Assembly (NCBI GenBank): GCA_964481705.1
Contig: CAYZUC010000007.1
Span: forward strand, 1-53,212
Direction: 5' to 3'
DNA from: CAYZUC01 sp964481705
GTDB taxonomy: Bacteria > Bacillota > Clostridia > Lachnospirales > Lachnospiraceae
Length of the DNA: 53,212 nt
A program made the translations under genes and the position numbers. The notes beneath the pieces were generated by a model that saw nothing but the letters and a program-made list of their open reading frames with translations, searched no databases and was not told where the DNA came from. Positions within the stretch are counted from its first letter, which is position 1. Every line of letters starts with the position of its first letter. Positions 26,712 through 36,217 of this stretch are shown here, piece after piece.

Positions 26712-27410
26712 ACAGTACCTCCCATATAAGCAGCCTTATGAATCTCGTAACCACACTTCATACAGGGTTCTGTTAAGGTCTTCTTGCTTAATTGTGTAAG
26801 ATACGATCCATATTCACCGAAGAGCGTTTTTTCGGTGTCACGACCTCCCCCTTCGACCATCTTGGCAAGTATGAGCTTCACAGCATCGTACAAGGACGGG
26901 AGGTCTTCCTCTGTGACCATATGGCGAGGATCAATCGCTGCCTGCCATAGGATATCCTGCAATACTCCATTTCCAAGGCCCGGGATCCGTTGTTCCGTTG
27001 CAAGAAATGCTTTTGCGGACACACTCTTTGGGAGTGCGGTAAATAAAGAACGGAAATACAAAAACCTCTCCATACATTTGAATAGACACAAAGATAGCAG
27101 TTTCATCATCAAAATGCAAAGCAAACTGATGCTTCTTGGGAAAACTTTTCTTGTCATTGTAGTACTTGGGATAGGCACCATCTGCAAAGATCAGAAAAAC
27201 ATCCTCGAAGTCGATCTCAACCATACCGCCATGATAGGTGGCATCTGTAATTTTCCTGCCTTCCAGTAAATTCTCATAGGAATCTACATCTCCCTTAAAA
27301 AAGGCAAACCGATGGGGAGTTTGTAAAATCTCGATATTGCTAACAATTTTACCAGATAAATTCTCTTTTATCTGTTTGGAAATGGTTTTGCTTTCCGGGT
27401 ATTCTAACAT
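26681..27410 (-). pseudogene. Fpg/Nei-like DNA glycosylase with internal deletion and frameshift
   Basis: The first frame (from 27410) gives MLEYPESKTISKQIKENL, followed by GGMVEIDFEDVFLIF and IQMYGE, the N-terminal half of an endonuclease VIII / formamidopyrimidine glycosylase relative. Near 27050-27070 the frame is lost. The other frame continues with YFRSLF, then SAKAFLATEQRIPGLGNGVL, GGRDTEKTLFG and the zinc finger CMKCGYE...CEHCQKR. Compared with my memory of the family, about 30 residues are missing between MYG and YFRSLF. I call a pseudogene; an assembly or sequencing error is the alternative. Confidence 0.8.
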
Positions 27411-27460
27411 AGATTAACCTCTCTTTCTTTGTGTAAATCGGAATATCTTGGTACGTTATA

Positions 27461-28042
27461 TTAGGACTGGGTCATAAATAGTACGAATATACATAACATC
27501 ATACATCCGCCTATTAACAAGCAAAAGTCCAAAGAGGACAAATGCTTCTTATCCGTACAAATGGAAGGGGTTTCTTCACAAATCCAAATCGGATAGTAAG
27601 AGCCAAGTGTATACTTTTTTAAGAGCTTCTTCTTCGTATAGGTTACAGGTAAAGGCCGTTGGTAGAGCGTACCTCCATAGGAGTACTCAAAAATGCCAGT
27701 GTAATAACGCTGTGCTTTGTTGTCTACATGGGTTTCAAAATTGACAAACTTGGCATCGATTTGAAGATTACAGGTTCTGATTAAAACAATGGAATTTGCA
27801 AACATAATAATCATTAATGCACCGGTTACAGATAGTAAGGAGCTCGCTCCTAATTGCGGATGCCCGAGTAACATACCACTCAGGGAAAAGCTTCCACCAC
27901 ATATCATACTAAGAGCAGTAGCGAGTGAAATGGAACGATTCTTTTTCTCCAGATCTTGTTGCTTAAAGGTGCCAAAAAGTATAAAAGCACCAACAGCAAT
28001 CCAAAAAACATTCAACAATCCTAAAAAAATAATATTACTCAT
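27461..28042 (-). CDS. DUF3592-like membrane protein
   Basis: The 193 residues have hydrophobic segments at about 3-23, 40-60, 66-88 and 170-190. A soluble part between them (FVNFETHVDNKAQRYYTGIF...SYGGTLYQRP...YTLGSYYPIWI) resembles DUF3592-like proteins. The start at 28042 has GGAG nine bases upstream; an ATG at 28057 overlaps that site. The function is unknown. Confidence 0.65.
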   Translation of the reverse strand: MSNIIFLGLLNVFWIAVGAFILFGTFKQQDLEKKNRSISLATALSMICGGSFSLSGMLLGHPQLGASSLLSVTGALMIIMFANSIVLIRTCNLQIDAKFVNFETHVDNKAQRYYTGIFEYSYGGTLYQRPLPVTYTKKKLLKKYTLGSYYPIWICEETPSICTDKKHLSSLDFCLLIGGCMMLCIFVLFMTQS

Positions 28043-28224
28043 GATTCCTATCTCCATTCCGTTTTGTATTACTTACGTCTGAAATCGAATAAATTATTGA
28101 TTTCTAAGGAAATAATACAAATATGTTGTAATTTTACCATATTCTGCATGTTGTGAACAGAGGATGATGTTGCAATTCTTGATAAAGTATGTGAAATATG
28201 ATAGGTTTACAGGAGAGAGTAAGT

Positions 28225-29685
28225 ATGCGGTCACGCAGCTGGGAGATTACATTGAGAATGACAGAACACATAATTAAAGAAATTGAACCGGGTTCCATAG
28301 CAGAAGAGATGGAGATAGAGGCTGGTGACATTCTTCTATCGATTAACGATCAGGATATCGAGGATGTTTTTGACTATCGATATCTGATCAAGGATGAGTA
28401 TGTCGTCGTCCTGATTCGCAAGCCTAATGGTGAGGAATGGGAGCTGGAAATCGAAAAAGAGTATGAGGATGATTTGGGGATCTCATTTGAGAATGATCTT
28501 ATGAGTGATTATAAGTCCTGTAGTAATAAATGTATTTTTTGTTTTATTGATCAGATGCCGCCCGATATGAGAGAGACTTTGTATTTTAAAGATGATGATT
28601 CGAGACTCTCTTTTCTTCAGGGTAATTATATTACGCTTACCAATATGAAGGAAAAGGATGTGGAGCGAATTATCAAAATGCAGCTTGCTCCCATCAATAT
28701 ATCTGTTCAAACAACGAATCCGGAGCTTCGCTGTAAGATGCTGAATAACCGTTTCGCAGGGGACAAACTGAAATTCTTACAGATGCTTTACAACGGACAT
28801 GTTGAGATGAATGGACAGATCGTGTGCGTAAAGGGTGTCAATGACGGGGCTGAGCTGGAGCGTTCTATTCGAGATCTGTCAGAATATCTTCCCTTTATGA
28901 GAAGTGTTTCCATTGTACCTGCTGGAATTACAAAATATCGCGAGGGACTTTTTCCGATAGAGATTTTTACAAAGGAAGAATCCGAGGAAATCATTGATTT
29001 GATTGAAAGCTTTCAACAGAGATTTTATGAGGAGTATGGCTTGCATTTTATCCATGCCAGCGATGAATGGTATATTACAGCCAATCGAGATTTTCCGGAA
29101 GAGGAGCGATATGATGGCTATATTCAATTGGAAAACGGCGTTGGTATGATGCGGCTTCTTATGAGTGAATTTGATGAAGCAATGGAGGAACTGCTTTGCA
29201 GTGATGATTATCAGGAAAGAAAAGAACACATTCGCCGTGTACTGACGATTGCGACAGGAAAATTGGCTTATCCCACGATTCGGGAATTGGCAGATCGACT
29301 GATGGAGGTGTTTCCCTATCTTCAGATTCAGGTACTTGCCATTCGAAATAATTTTTTTGGAGAGACCATCACGGTTTCAGGCCTTGTTACCGGCCGTGAT
29401 CTTATAGAGCAAATGAAAGAATTTAAAGAAACCTGTGAAACGGGAGATACACTTTTAATTCCTGTTAATATGCTGCGAATGGGAGAGAGAGTTTTTCTCG
29501 ACGACCTCACCATAGAGGATATCGAGGCAGAACTTCATATGAAATTGAATCCGGTAGAACCTGGTGGAAAGGATTTTATTGAGGCGGTTACCCGGTCCTC
29601 TTATCATATAGAAGGTGGACGTGATCGCTTTGTATATATTCAGTCTTACCCCGACAAAGCAAGCAGAGATGGGGAGAAATCATAA
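28225..29685 (+). CDS. DUF512 protein with PDZ and radical-SAM-like Fe-S motif
   Basis: The 486 residues have an N-terminal PDZ-like domain (about 12-80; IKEIEPGSIAEEMEIEAGDIL). The cluster motif CSNKCIFC follows (Cys99, Cys103, Cys106), then FIDQMPPDMRETLYFKDDD and a DUF512 C-terminal domain ending with GGRDRFVYIQSYP. This protein is typical of Clostridia; its reaction is unknown although the CxxxCxxC spacing suggests radical SAM chemistry. ATG 28225 has AGGAG nine bases upstream; the earlier ATG at 28198 has none. Confidence 0.9.
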   Translation: MRSRSWEITLRMTEHIIKEIEPGSIAEEMEIEAGDILLSINDQDIEDVFDYRYLIKDEYVVVLIRKPNGEEWELEIEKEYEDDLGISFENDLMSDYKSCSNKCIFCFIDQMPPDMRETLYFKDDDSRLSFLQGNYITLTNMKEKDVERIIKMQLAPINISVQTTNPELRCKMLNNRFAGDKLKFLQMLYNGHVEMNGQIVCVKGVNDGAELERSIRDLSEYLPFMRSVSIVPAGITKYREGLFPIEIFTKEESEEIIDLIESFQQRFYEEYGLHFIHASDEWYITANRDFPEEERYDGYIQLENGVGMMRLLMSEFDEAMEELLCSDDYQERKEHIRRVLTIATGKLAYPTIRELADRLMEVFPYLQIQVLAIRNNFFGETITVSGLVTGRDLIEQMKEFKETCETGDTLLIPVNMLRMGERVFLDDLTIEDIEAELHMKLNPVEPGGKDFIEAVTRSSYHIEGGRDRFVYIQSYPDKASRDGEKS

Positions 29686-29744
29686 CGTGCGAAAAGGCAG
29701 GACAGAAATGTTTTGTCTTTTTTTGAAAAAGAGCGAAGGATTTT

Positions 29745-29909
29745 TTGGCAATTCTAATATGGAAGTTCCTTTTGTTCCTGATTTACCTGGGAAGCTTTGC
29801 GGAGCTGAAGGGGTGGAGATTCTTTGGGGCTATGATAGTTATGGGAATATTGATACTTGTATTTGCCGCGATAGAGGGGTATCTTGGAATTAAGACACCA
29901 ATCCTGTAA
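29745..29909 (+). CDS. possible small membrane protein (54 aa)
   Basis: A frame from TTG 29745 encodes two hydrophobic segments, ILIWKFLLFLIYLGSF and FFGAMIVMGILILVFAAIEG, joined by a short Lys/Trp/Arg loop, ending YLGIKTPIL. AAGGA lies four bases before the TTG, closer than ideal. The hydrophobic pattern is what makes this frame convincing. It sits between the DUF512 and YkvA genes. No family is recognised. Confidence 0.5.
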   Translation: MAILIWKFLLFLIYLGSFAELKGWRFFGAMIVMGILILVFAAIEGYLGIKTPIL

Positions 29910-29945
29910 GCAATAGGACAATGTGAAACAGTACGAGGTGACAGG

Positions 29946-30314
29946 TTGAATATAAAAGAAAGAGCAAAAAAGCTCAAGATGAATATCCCTACCGTGTACC
30001 TATCCTTAAAAGATAAGAGAACACCGATTCTGGCAAAGATCGTTGCCGCACTGACAATTGCATATGCGTTATCACCGATTGACCTGATACCGGATTTTAT
30101 TCCGGTATTGGGTTATCTTGATGATGTTCTTTTGCTCCCGTTACTGGTTGCAGCAACCGTTAAGCTGATTCCTCAGGAGATATGGGAAGAAAACAGGTCA
30201 AAAGCAGAGGCTATGTGGAAGGATGGAAGACCAAAAAGATGGTATTATGCAATTCCGATCATTCTAATCTGGCTTTTCATTGTGTGGTTGGTTGTGTCCA
30301 AGGTGTTTTTATGA
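29946..30314 (+). CDS. YkvA family (DUF1232) membrane protein
   Basis: The 122 residues have the DUF1232 core TIAYALSPIDLIPDFIPVLGYLDDVLLLPLLV (about 37-69) and a C-terminal membrane helix (about 99-120). The start is TTG with GAGGTG five bases upstream. Function in this family is poorly known. A small A/T-rich hairpin overlaps the stop codon. Confidence 0.88.
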   Translation: MNIKERAKKLKMNIPTVYLSLKDKRTPILAKIVAALTIAYALSPIDLIPDFIPVLGYLDDVLLLPLLVAATVKLIPQEIWEENRSKAEAMWKDGRPKRWYYAIPIILIWLFIVWLVVSKVFL

Positions 30315-30331
30315 AAACATTAGATGTTTTC
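30313..30331 (+). terminator. short hairpin overlapping the YkvA stop codon
   Basis: GAAAACAT and ATGTTTTC form a perfect eight-base stem with loop TAG. There is no long T-tract after it, so termination is only likely, not certain. Confidence 0.4.
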
Positions 30332-30340
30332 TCGAATGAT

Positions 30341-30370
30341 TTGCCTATCTACGGCGTTTGATGGTATAAT
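30341..30370 (+). promoter_or_regulatory. extended -10 promoter of the 5'-nucleotidase-like gene
   Basis: TTGCCT (30341-30346) and TATAAT (30365-30370) are 18 bases apart, and TGG immediately before the TATAAT makes an extended -10. The start codon is 61 bases downstream. Confidence 0.65.
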
Positions 30371-30430
30371 GAAGTACAGATAGGTGAACGTGATTTTTTC
30401 GTTTATCAAGTAACAGGCAGGGAGATATCG

Positions 30431-32365
30431 ATGGGGAAACGTGGGTTATCTTTGGGGGTAATTTTACTGCTCTTATTTTTGATACCGTGGTTTTCTGTTC
30501 ACGGTGAAGAAAAGACAGGTGATACGTTAACGATTTTATTTACCACGGATATTCATTCCAATGATGTCACGCACAAAGCGTGGGATGGAGAAAAGGGAGT
30601 GAATATCGGCGGTTTTGCGCGCTTAAAAACCATGATTGATCAGAACAGGGTCGAAGGAGAGACCTTGCTTCTTGATAGTGGAGATTTCTCGACGGGAACA
30701 CTTTTTCAAAATTTCACGAAGTCAGATGCTTTGGAATTGTGTCTTATGAATCAATTAGGTTATGATGCAATTGCACTGGGAAACCATGATTTTGATGTTA
30801 CAGAGGAGGGTCTCAGACAGGAGCTGGAGGTTTTTCGAAGTAAGACAACAGGAACGGATCTTATATGTTCTAATCTGACGGATGGAGACGGAAGAGTTCC
30901 GCAGGGAAAATAGGATAATCCCTATTCTGCGCAGGGAGTAAAGAATTACGAGGTTTATGAGAGAAATGGCATTCGGATCGGAATTTTTTCTGTAATGGGA
31001 CTGGATGCATCACGATATACAAATTTGGAAACAATGTCCTTTGCGGATTATGTAGATACAGCAGAGTATTATGTGAAAGTGCTGCGAGAGCAGGAGAAGG
31101 TAGATCTTGTAGTATTGTTGTCTCATGCAGGTACACTACCGGATGGCTCCTTTACGGAGGATGCGGATTTGGCGGCGAAGGTAAGCGGAATCGACATTAT
31201 TCTCAGCGGACATGAGCATATCCCTTTTGAAGAACCCATCGTGAAGAATGGTACTATAATTGTTTGTGCAGGAACAGCAATCAATAATCTTGGAAAGCTA
31301 TCGCTCGAAAAAGAAGACCATAAATGGAATTATCATTATGAGTTACTTCCTGCTACCGAAGAGTATGCAGAGGATCCCCAGATTCGCGAAATCATGGATG
31401 GGTATTGTGAGGAGCTTAATCAAGGGTATCTGAAGAAGTATGGAATTCAAGAAGCTTTGGATGATGTCATTGCATACTCTCCTTATGACTTTGCGGATGG
31501 AGATGTTATGTGCCAGAAGTGCGATAACTATATTTACGCCACACTGCTTTCTGACAGCTTTATCGATGCACTTCGTAAAGTAGGGCATGATGAGGTTCAG
31601 GCGATTGCCATACCCGTGGGATTTGTGCGTGCCGGGATTTACAAGGGAGATATTTCAGTAATGGATGCCTATAATGTTTTGAGCTTTGGAGACTCTCCCT
31701 GTGATAATTCTTCCGGTGCACCATTGGTCACATTTTATCTTACCGGTCGAGAGATGTATGATGTATGTGAGACAAGCATTTCCATCAGTCCGATCATGAA
31801 TACAGCTCAGATTCTGCCGGGTGGTGCGAGATATTATTATAGTAATAAAAGACCCCTTCTCAATAAGGTTTATTACTTGGAAATAAAGGACGATACCACT
31901 GGAGAGTACAAACCTGTGGAGCGAAATGAGAAGGAGTTATACTGTGTAGCTTCCTCCTGGAAGGCAATGGAAAGTATTGCGCTGGTGAAAGAAGCTTCCT
32001 ATGATTTGCTCAGCATTGAACCCAAGGATGAGAATGGAAAAATACTTGAGACAACAGAGGATAAGCTGAGTCGTATTGTTCGTAATTCGGATGGCATGGA
32101 GATTAAAGAATGGTATGCGTTGGAGCAGTATCTGGCTGATATGCCCATCGGGGAAAATGGACTGCCAACAATTACGGAGGTCTATGGGAAAGAAGCTGAT
32201 TATCTGGTTAAAACCGACCGTATAACCGACTTTTTCCGTAATCCGAATAAGGCAGCTAAGTTACAGTATGCAATTTTTGCTATTGCGCTTGTTCTCTTTG
32301 TTGTCATTGTCCTCGTAATCCAGAGGATAAGAAAAAAGAGATGGAGAAAAAAACGTGAAGGGTAG
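30431..32365 (+). pseudogene. UshA-like 5'-nucleotidase/metallophosphatase with in-frame TAG
   Basis: A single reading frame runs from the ATG at 30431 to 32365, interrupted by one TAG at 30911-30913. Before it are a signal peptide (about 1-26), the metal-binding TTDIHSND and LGNHDFD motifs. After it come SGHEHIPF, the 5'-nucleotidase C-terminal domain and a C-terminal membrane helix with a basic tail (AIFAIALVLFVVIVLVIQRI). The frame is kept across the stop, so this is one gene of about 645 codons with a nonsense codon. The product would have been a cell-surface nucleotidase. It may be a recent mutation, a sequencing error or, less likely, readthrough. Confidence 0.82.
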
Positions 32366-33209
32366 TATAAAAAATTATGCTTTGCTTGTTTTGTCTGCAA
32401 TGATTATCATTGGAATTGCAGTCTTTACCATGCAGAAGAGGGATTGGAGAGCCAAAGGCTTTGTCCCAGAGGATAACGGTTATGGGGTGTATCTGAGTAT
32501 TGATTCCTCGGAAATAGAAAAGCTGCGTCCATATCACACGGTAGTGATTGATTGCCAGTATTTTGATAAAGAGGATATTGATCGACTTCATAAAGATGGA
32601 CAGATAGTCTATTCGTATCTGAATGTTGGCGCAATTGAGAATTTCCGCGATTACTATCAGGAATATGAGGAGCTCTTTTTGGGTGATTATGAAAATTGGC
32701 CGGAAGAAAAATGGGTGAATGTTGCCGATGAGAGCTGGTATCGATTTATCGGAGAGGAGTTGGCTGGCGAACTTCTCGATAAGGGAGTGGATGGCTTCTT
32801 TATTGACAACTGTGATGTCTATTATCATTATCCGGAAGAAGATATCTACAATGGACTTGTATCTATTCTGAAGAAGCTGGTGTCCTATGAAAAGGCTGTT
32901 ATAATAAATGGCGGAGACTATTTCGCGGATGCGTATTATGAGAATAATGGTTCTGTTCATGAGGTCTTCACCGGAATTAATCAGGAGGGAGTATTTTCTA
33001 CTATTGATTTTGACCGCAACCAACTTGTGGAGACGACGCAGGAGGAGCATGAGTATTTTACAAACTATATTGAGAAGTACGGGGCTCTGGGAATGGATAT
33101 CTATCTGTTGGAATACACAAAGGATGAGAAGGTTATAGAAGAGATTCGGAAGTATTGTGCCCGCGAGGGATTTTCTTTTTTTGTCTCTGATTCCAAAGAA
33201 CTTGAGTAA
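32355..33209 (+). CDS. GH114-like membrane-anchored glycosidase
   Basis: The 284 residues have an N-terminal membrane anchor (about 7-26), then a TIM-barrel resembling endo-alpha-1,4-polygalactosaminidase (GH114). IVYSYLNVGAIENFRDYY, WPEEKWVNVADESW, GVDGFFIDNCDVYYHYP and VIINGGDYF are successive strand ends, with Asp and Glu residues in active-site places. It may cut an amino-sugar exopolysaccharide at the cell surface. The GTG start overlaps the nucleotidase end by 11 bases, with GGAG eight bases upstream. Confidence 0.75.
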   Translation: MKGSIKNYALLVLSAMIIIGIAVFTMQKRDWRAKGFVPEDNGYGVYLSIDSSEIEKLRPYHTVVIDCQYFDKEDIDRLHKDGQIVYSYLNVGAIENFRDYYQEYEELFLGDYENWPEEKWVNVADESWYRFIGEELAGELLDKGVDGFFIDNCDVYYHYPEEDIYNGLVSILKKLVSYEKAVIINGGDYFADAYYENNGSVHEVFTGINQEGVFSTIDFDRNQLVETTQEEHEYFTNYIEKYGALGMDIYLLEYTKDEKVIEEIRKYCAREGFSFFVSDSKELE

Positions 33210-33244
33210 AACGAACTACAAAAGCTGACCGATGGAGGAATGTC

Positions 33245-34270
33245 ATGAAAGAAACAAAGCAAAAAATACATTTTCAGATTAATGTTGTTCATATCCTTTC
33301 GTTTTTTATTATGCTGGCAGGCGTGTTTTTGCTGAAATATGAAGTGGAATGTTATAATCGGATGGAAGTGATACGTCCCTTGAATGAGCTGAGTCTTACG
33401 AATATAAGTCCGGGAGATTATGTAACAGGGGTAGTTGACAGATGTGTTGGAACTGTTATTGATACAACAGGAGGTCCGTTGTTTCAAGGCAGTACGGTAG
33501 AATATTTAACAGGACTTTCCGAGACAATTCATTTTTATACAGTTCCAGTTGGCAAGGGTGATACCTATATGACACTTCTGCTGACCAATGAAGAAGAAGT
33601 TAAATTTGGTAAGATTTCAGATATACCGAAAGAAAGACTTTCCTATAATGTAACCGGAAAAATTGTAAAGCTCCCCACGGAGGTTAATAGCGAGGTGTTG
33701 AGTAAGTCCCTTGGACTGAGTAATATTGAGGAGCTTCCTTTGCATGTTTCAACAACATATGGTATCAGACCGATTGACTTTGCTGCGGAAAAGAATAGCT
33801 GGGAGATAGGGGTCTGTGTTATTATTTTTGGACTTTTTGTACTTGTTATGTTCGGAGATATCAAGAGTGTTGTGGTTAAGACAGAAGAAAGAGAACAGCT
33901 GAACTTCTACACGGATCGGCGTAACATGGATGAGATTGTTCAGGGAATGGAGATTCGTGAGAGAAAGAATAAAATCATGCTCCTTCATAAGAAGTATCAA
34001 GGGTATATTTTTCGAACTACTTTATACTTTATGCTCACCCTCTTTTTATTATTCTGTTATTCAAAATCAAGTGATAGGGTAGTATGGATTGTGACACTTG
34101 CGTCATCTTTATGTCTGGTGAAATATCTGCTTGCGTGGTTCATTAACAGTTCCTTAAGACTGGCACAGGGAATATCATCGATACTTAGTCTTGATTCGGT
34201 CGCGAGGGACACAGAACGGCTGAACCATGAGATAGAGCTGCTGGAACAGATGTATATACCGCCGAGATGA
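33245..34270 (+). CDS. membrane protein, unknown function
   Basis: The 341 residues have an N-terminal helix (about 14-32). A probably extracytoplasmic domain with many strands (35-180) follows, then a helix at about 186-206, a charged cytoplasmic stretch, two helices at about 255-275 and 280-300 and a helical tail. I recognise no family. GGAGGAATGTC precedes the ATG; 36 bases separate it from the GH114-like gene, so co-transcription is likely. Confidence 0.7.
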   Translation: MKETKQKIHFQINVVHILSFFIMLAGVFLLKYEVECYNRMEVIRPLNELSLTNISPGDYVTGVVDRCVGTVIDTTGGPLFQGSTVEYLTGLSETIHFYTVPVGKGDTYMTLLLTNEEEVKFGKISDIPKERLSYNVTGKIVKLPTEVNSEVLSKSLGLSNIEELPLHVSTTYGIRPIDFAAEKNSWEIGVCVIIFGLFVLVMFGDIKSVVVKTEEREQLNFYTDRRNMDEIVQGMEIRERKNKIMLLHKKYQGYIFRTTLYFMLTLFLLFCYSKSSDRVVWIVTLASSLCLVKYLLAWFINSSLRLAQGISSILSLDSVARDTERLNHEIELLEQMYIPPR

Positions 34271-34358
34271 TTTCTTCTTACTGCAATTATTTTTACACAG
34301 ATCTATTTGTTGGTGATACAATAGATACGCGGATAAATGTCACATATGAGGTTAATTT

Positions 34359-35216
34359 ATGATATATTTGGACAGCTTTTGTTTTGCGACTCCAGCGGAT
34401 GAGGAGAATTTTCTATTTGGATTGAGGAGAACGTGTTACGATACTTGTTATCCATTTGGAATCTTCAACAAGATTGGTTGGGAGAGAGTGGATTTCGAAC
34501 CAATTACCTTATTTTATGGTGGAAATGGTTCTGGTAAATCGACAGCACTCAATGTGATTGCGGAAAAGATTGGCTCAAAAAGAGAAACGGTCTATAATCG
34601 TTCCAATTTTTTTGACACCTATGTGGAGCATTGCAAAGCGGATTTTGAAAACGAAGACTACCTGCATAATGATATTATCACGAGTGATGGGGTGTTTGAC
34701 CATATGCTGGATATTCGTAATCTGAATGAACAGATCGACCGAAAGAGGGAGGATTTGTTTGAGGATTATATGGATATGAAGTATCACAGCTATCAGCTGA
34801 AGAGCTTGGAGGATTTTGAAGAATTCCGAAGAGTGAATCAGGCAAAGAGAAAGACACAGTCAAAATTTATTCGAAGTAATCTGGCGGATAATGTTCGTGA
34901 ATACTCAAATGGTGAGAGTGCGTTTCGGTACTTTGTCAATAAGATTGAAGGAGAAGGTATCTATATTCTGGATGAGCCGGAAAACAGTTTATCTCCGAAG
35001 AGACAGCTGGAGTTAGTAAAATATATTGAGGAGTCTGCGAGATACTATCAGTGTCAATTTATTGTCTCAACGCACTCTCCCTTTTTATTGTCAGTCCATG
35101 GTGCAAAGATTTATGATCTGGATGAGAATCCGGTTGATTTGAAAAGATGGACAGAGTTATCGAATGTAAGAATATATTATGACTTCTTTCGGGAACATAA
35201 GGAGGAATTTCAATAA
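34359..35216 (+). CDS. AAA family ATPase (ABC/SMC-type head)
   Basis: The 285 residues carry Walker A GGNGSGKST (54-62), a short helical insert, the signature-like YSNGESAFRYF (182-192), Walker B IYILDEPENSLSP (201-213) and the H-loop FIVSTHSPFLLS. This layout is that of small stand-alone ATPases related to RecF/OLD heads, without a nuclease or membrane domain here. Partner and role are unknown. A following glycosyltransferase begins immediately after its stop. Confidence 0.85.
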   Translation: MIYLDSFCFATPADEENFLFGLRRTCYDTCYPFGIFNKIGWERVDFEPITLFYGGNGSGKSTALNVIAEKIGSKRETVYNRSNFFDTYVEHCKADFENEDYLHNDIITSDGVFDHMLDIRNLNEQIDRKREDLFEDYMDMKYHSYQLKSLEDFEEFRRVNQAKRKTQSKFIRSNLADNVREYSNGESAFRYFVNKIEGEGIYILDEPENSLSPKRQLELVKYIEESARYYQCQFIVSTHSPFLLSVHGAKIYDLDENPVDLKRWTELSNVRIYYDFFREHKEEFQ

Positions 35217-36164
35217 ATGATAAAACTTGCGATTGTAGTACCATGTTATAACGAGACTCCGGTTTTGGAGGACACAACAAAGAGACTCACAGAGCTGCTT
35301 CGGGATTTATCAGACAGGAAAAAGATTACCTCAGACAGCTTTTTACTTTATGTGGATGACGGTAGTAAAGATGGTACCTGGGATATGATTCGTGACTTTT
35401 TTGAGAGCAATTCCTTTGTGACCGGGTTGAAGCTAGCCGGTAATGTGGGTCATCAGAATGCATTGTTGGCTGGGATGCTGACTGCGGTAAGAAAAGCAGA
35501 TGCCTTGATTTCTATCGATGCAGATCTACAGGATGATATTCAGGTCATTGAAGAAATGGTGGATAAGTTTGAAAATGGAAATGATATTGTGTATGGGGTT
35601 CGTAGTGATCGAAAATCAGACACCTTTTTCAAGAGAACAACCGCACAGGGATTTTATAAGCTGATGAAATGGATGGGAATCAAGAGCATTTATAATCATG
35701 CTGATTTTCGTCTGATGAGTAAGCGTGCTGTGGAACAGCTTGGTGAGTATAAGGAACGAAATCTTTTCTTGCGTGGAATTGTACCGCTGCTGGGCTATCA
35801 GACGGATTGTGTCTATTACGAGAGGAAGGAACGTCAGGCCGGGGAATCCAAGTATCCACTGAAGAAGATGATGTCCTTTGCTTTCGATGGTATCACTTCT
35901 TTTAGTACGAAACCAATGATGTTTATTATGAATATGGGTTTGCTGATGGTAGCCGCAAGCTTGTGCGCCGCTGTCTATGCATTGATTTCTTATGTGACTG
36001 GTCATGTAACAACAGGCTGGACTTCCTTGATTCTTTCCCTATGGTTCATTGGTGGCATGATTCTCTTTGCAGTAGGTATTATTGGGCTTTATATTGGAAA
36101 GATATATATGGAAGTCAAAGAACGACCGCGTTATTATGTGGAGACGCATTTGGAACACGAGTAA
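35217..36164 (+). CDS. GT2 glycosyltransferase (DPM1/GtrB-like)
   Basis: The 315 residues have a GT-A domain, with IKLAIVVPCYNETPVL, FLLYVDDGSKDGTWDM and SIDADLQDDI (the metal-binding acidic site). Two C-terminal membrane helices (about 230-255 and 265-295) precede a short basic tail. This is the GtrB / polyprenyl-phosphate sugar transferase plan. Its start directly abuts the ATPase stop and shares a GGAGGA site in that gene's last codons. It probably loads a lipid carrier with a sugar for envelope glycans. Confidence 0.88.
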   Translation: MIKLAIVVPCYNETPVLEDTTKRLTELLRDLSDRKKITSDSFLLYVDDGSKDGTWDMIRDFFESNSFVTGLKLAGNVGHQNALLAGMLTAVRKADALISIDADLQDDIQVIEEMVDKFENGNDIVYGVRSDRKSDTFFKRTTAQGFYKLMKWMGIKSIYNHADFRLMSKRAVEQLGEYKERNLFLRGIVPLLGYQTDCVYYERKERQAGESKYPLKKMMSFAFDGITSFSTKPMMFIMNMGLLMVAASLCAAVYALISYVTGHVTTGWTSLILSLWFIGGMILFAVGIIGLYIGKIYMEVKERPRYYVETHLEHE

Positions 36165-36217
36165 ATCAAAATGGACAATAGAAGGGTAAATGATAAGTAA
36201 AGGAAGAAGTGGATATT

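Noticed and set aside
29615..29893. A 92-residue frame overlapping the end of the DUF512 gene
   Set aside because: It overlaps coding sequence, has no ribosome binding site and a non-protein-like composition; the membrane-helix frame at 29745 fits better.
30995..32365. A separate gene starting at the Met after the TAG
   Set aside because: It would lack the metal-binding N-terminal half and signal peptide, has no ribosome binding site, and its frame continues unbroken upstream to the TAG.
32304..33050. Long open frame antisense to the GH114-like gene
   Set aside because: It mirrors a clearly conserved coding frame and has no ribosome binding site or family motif.
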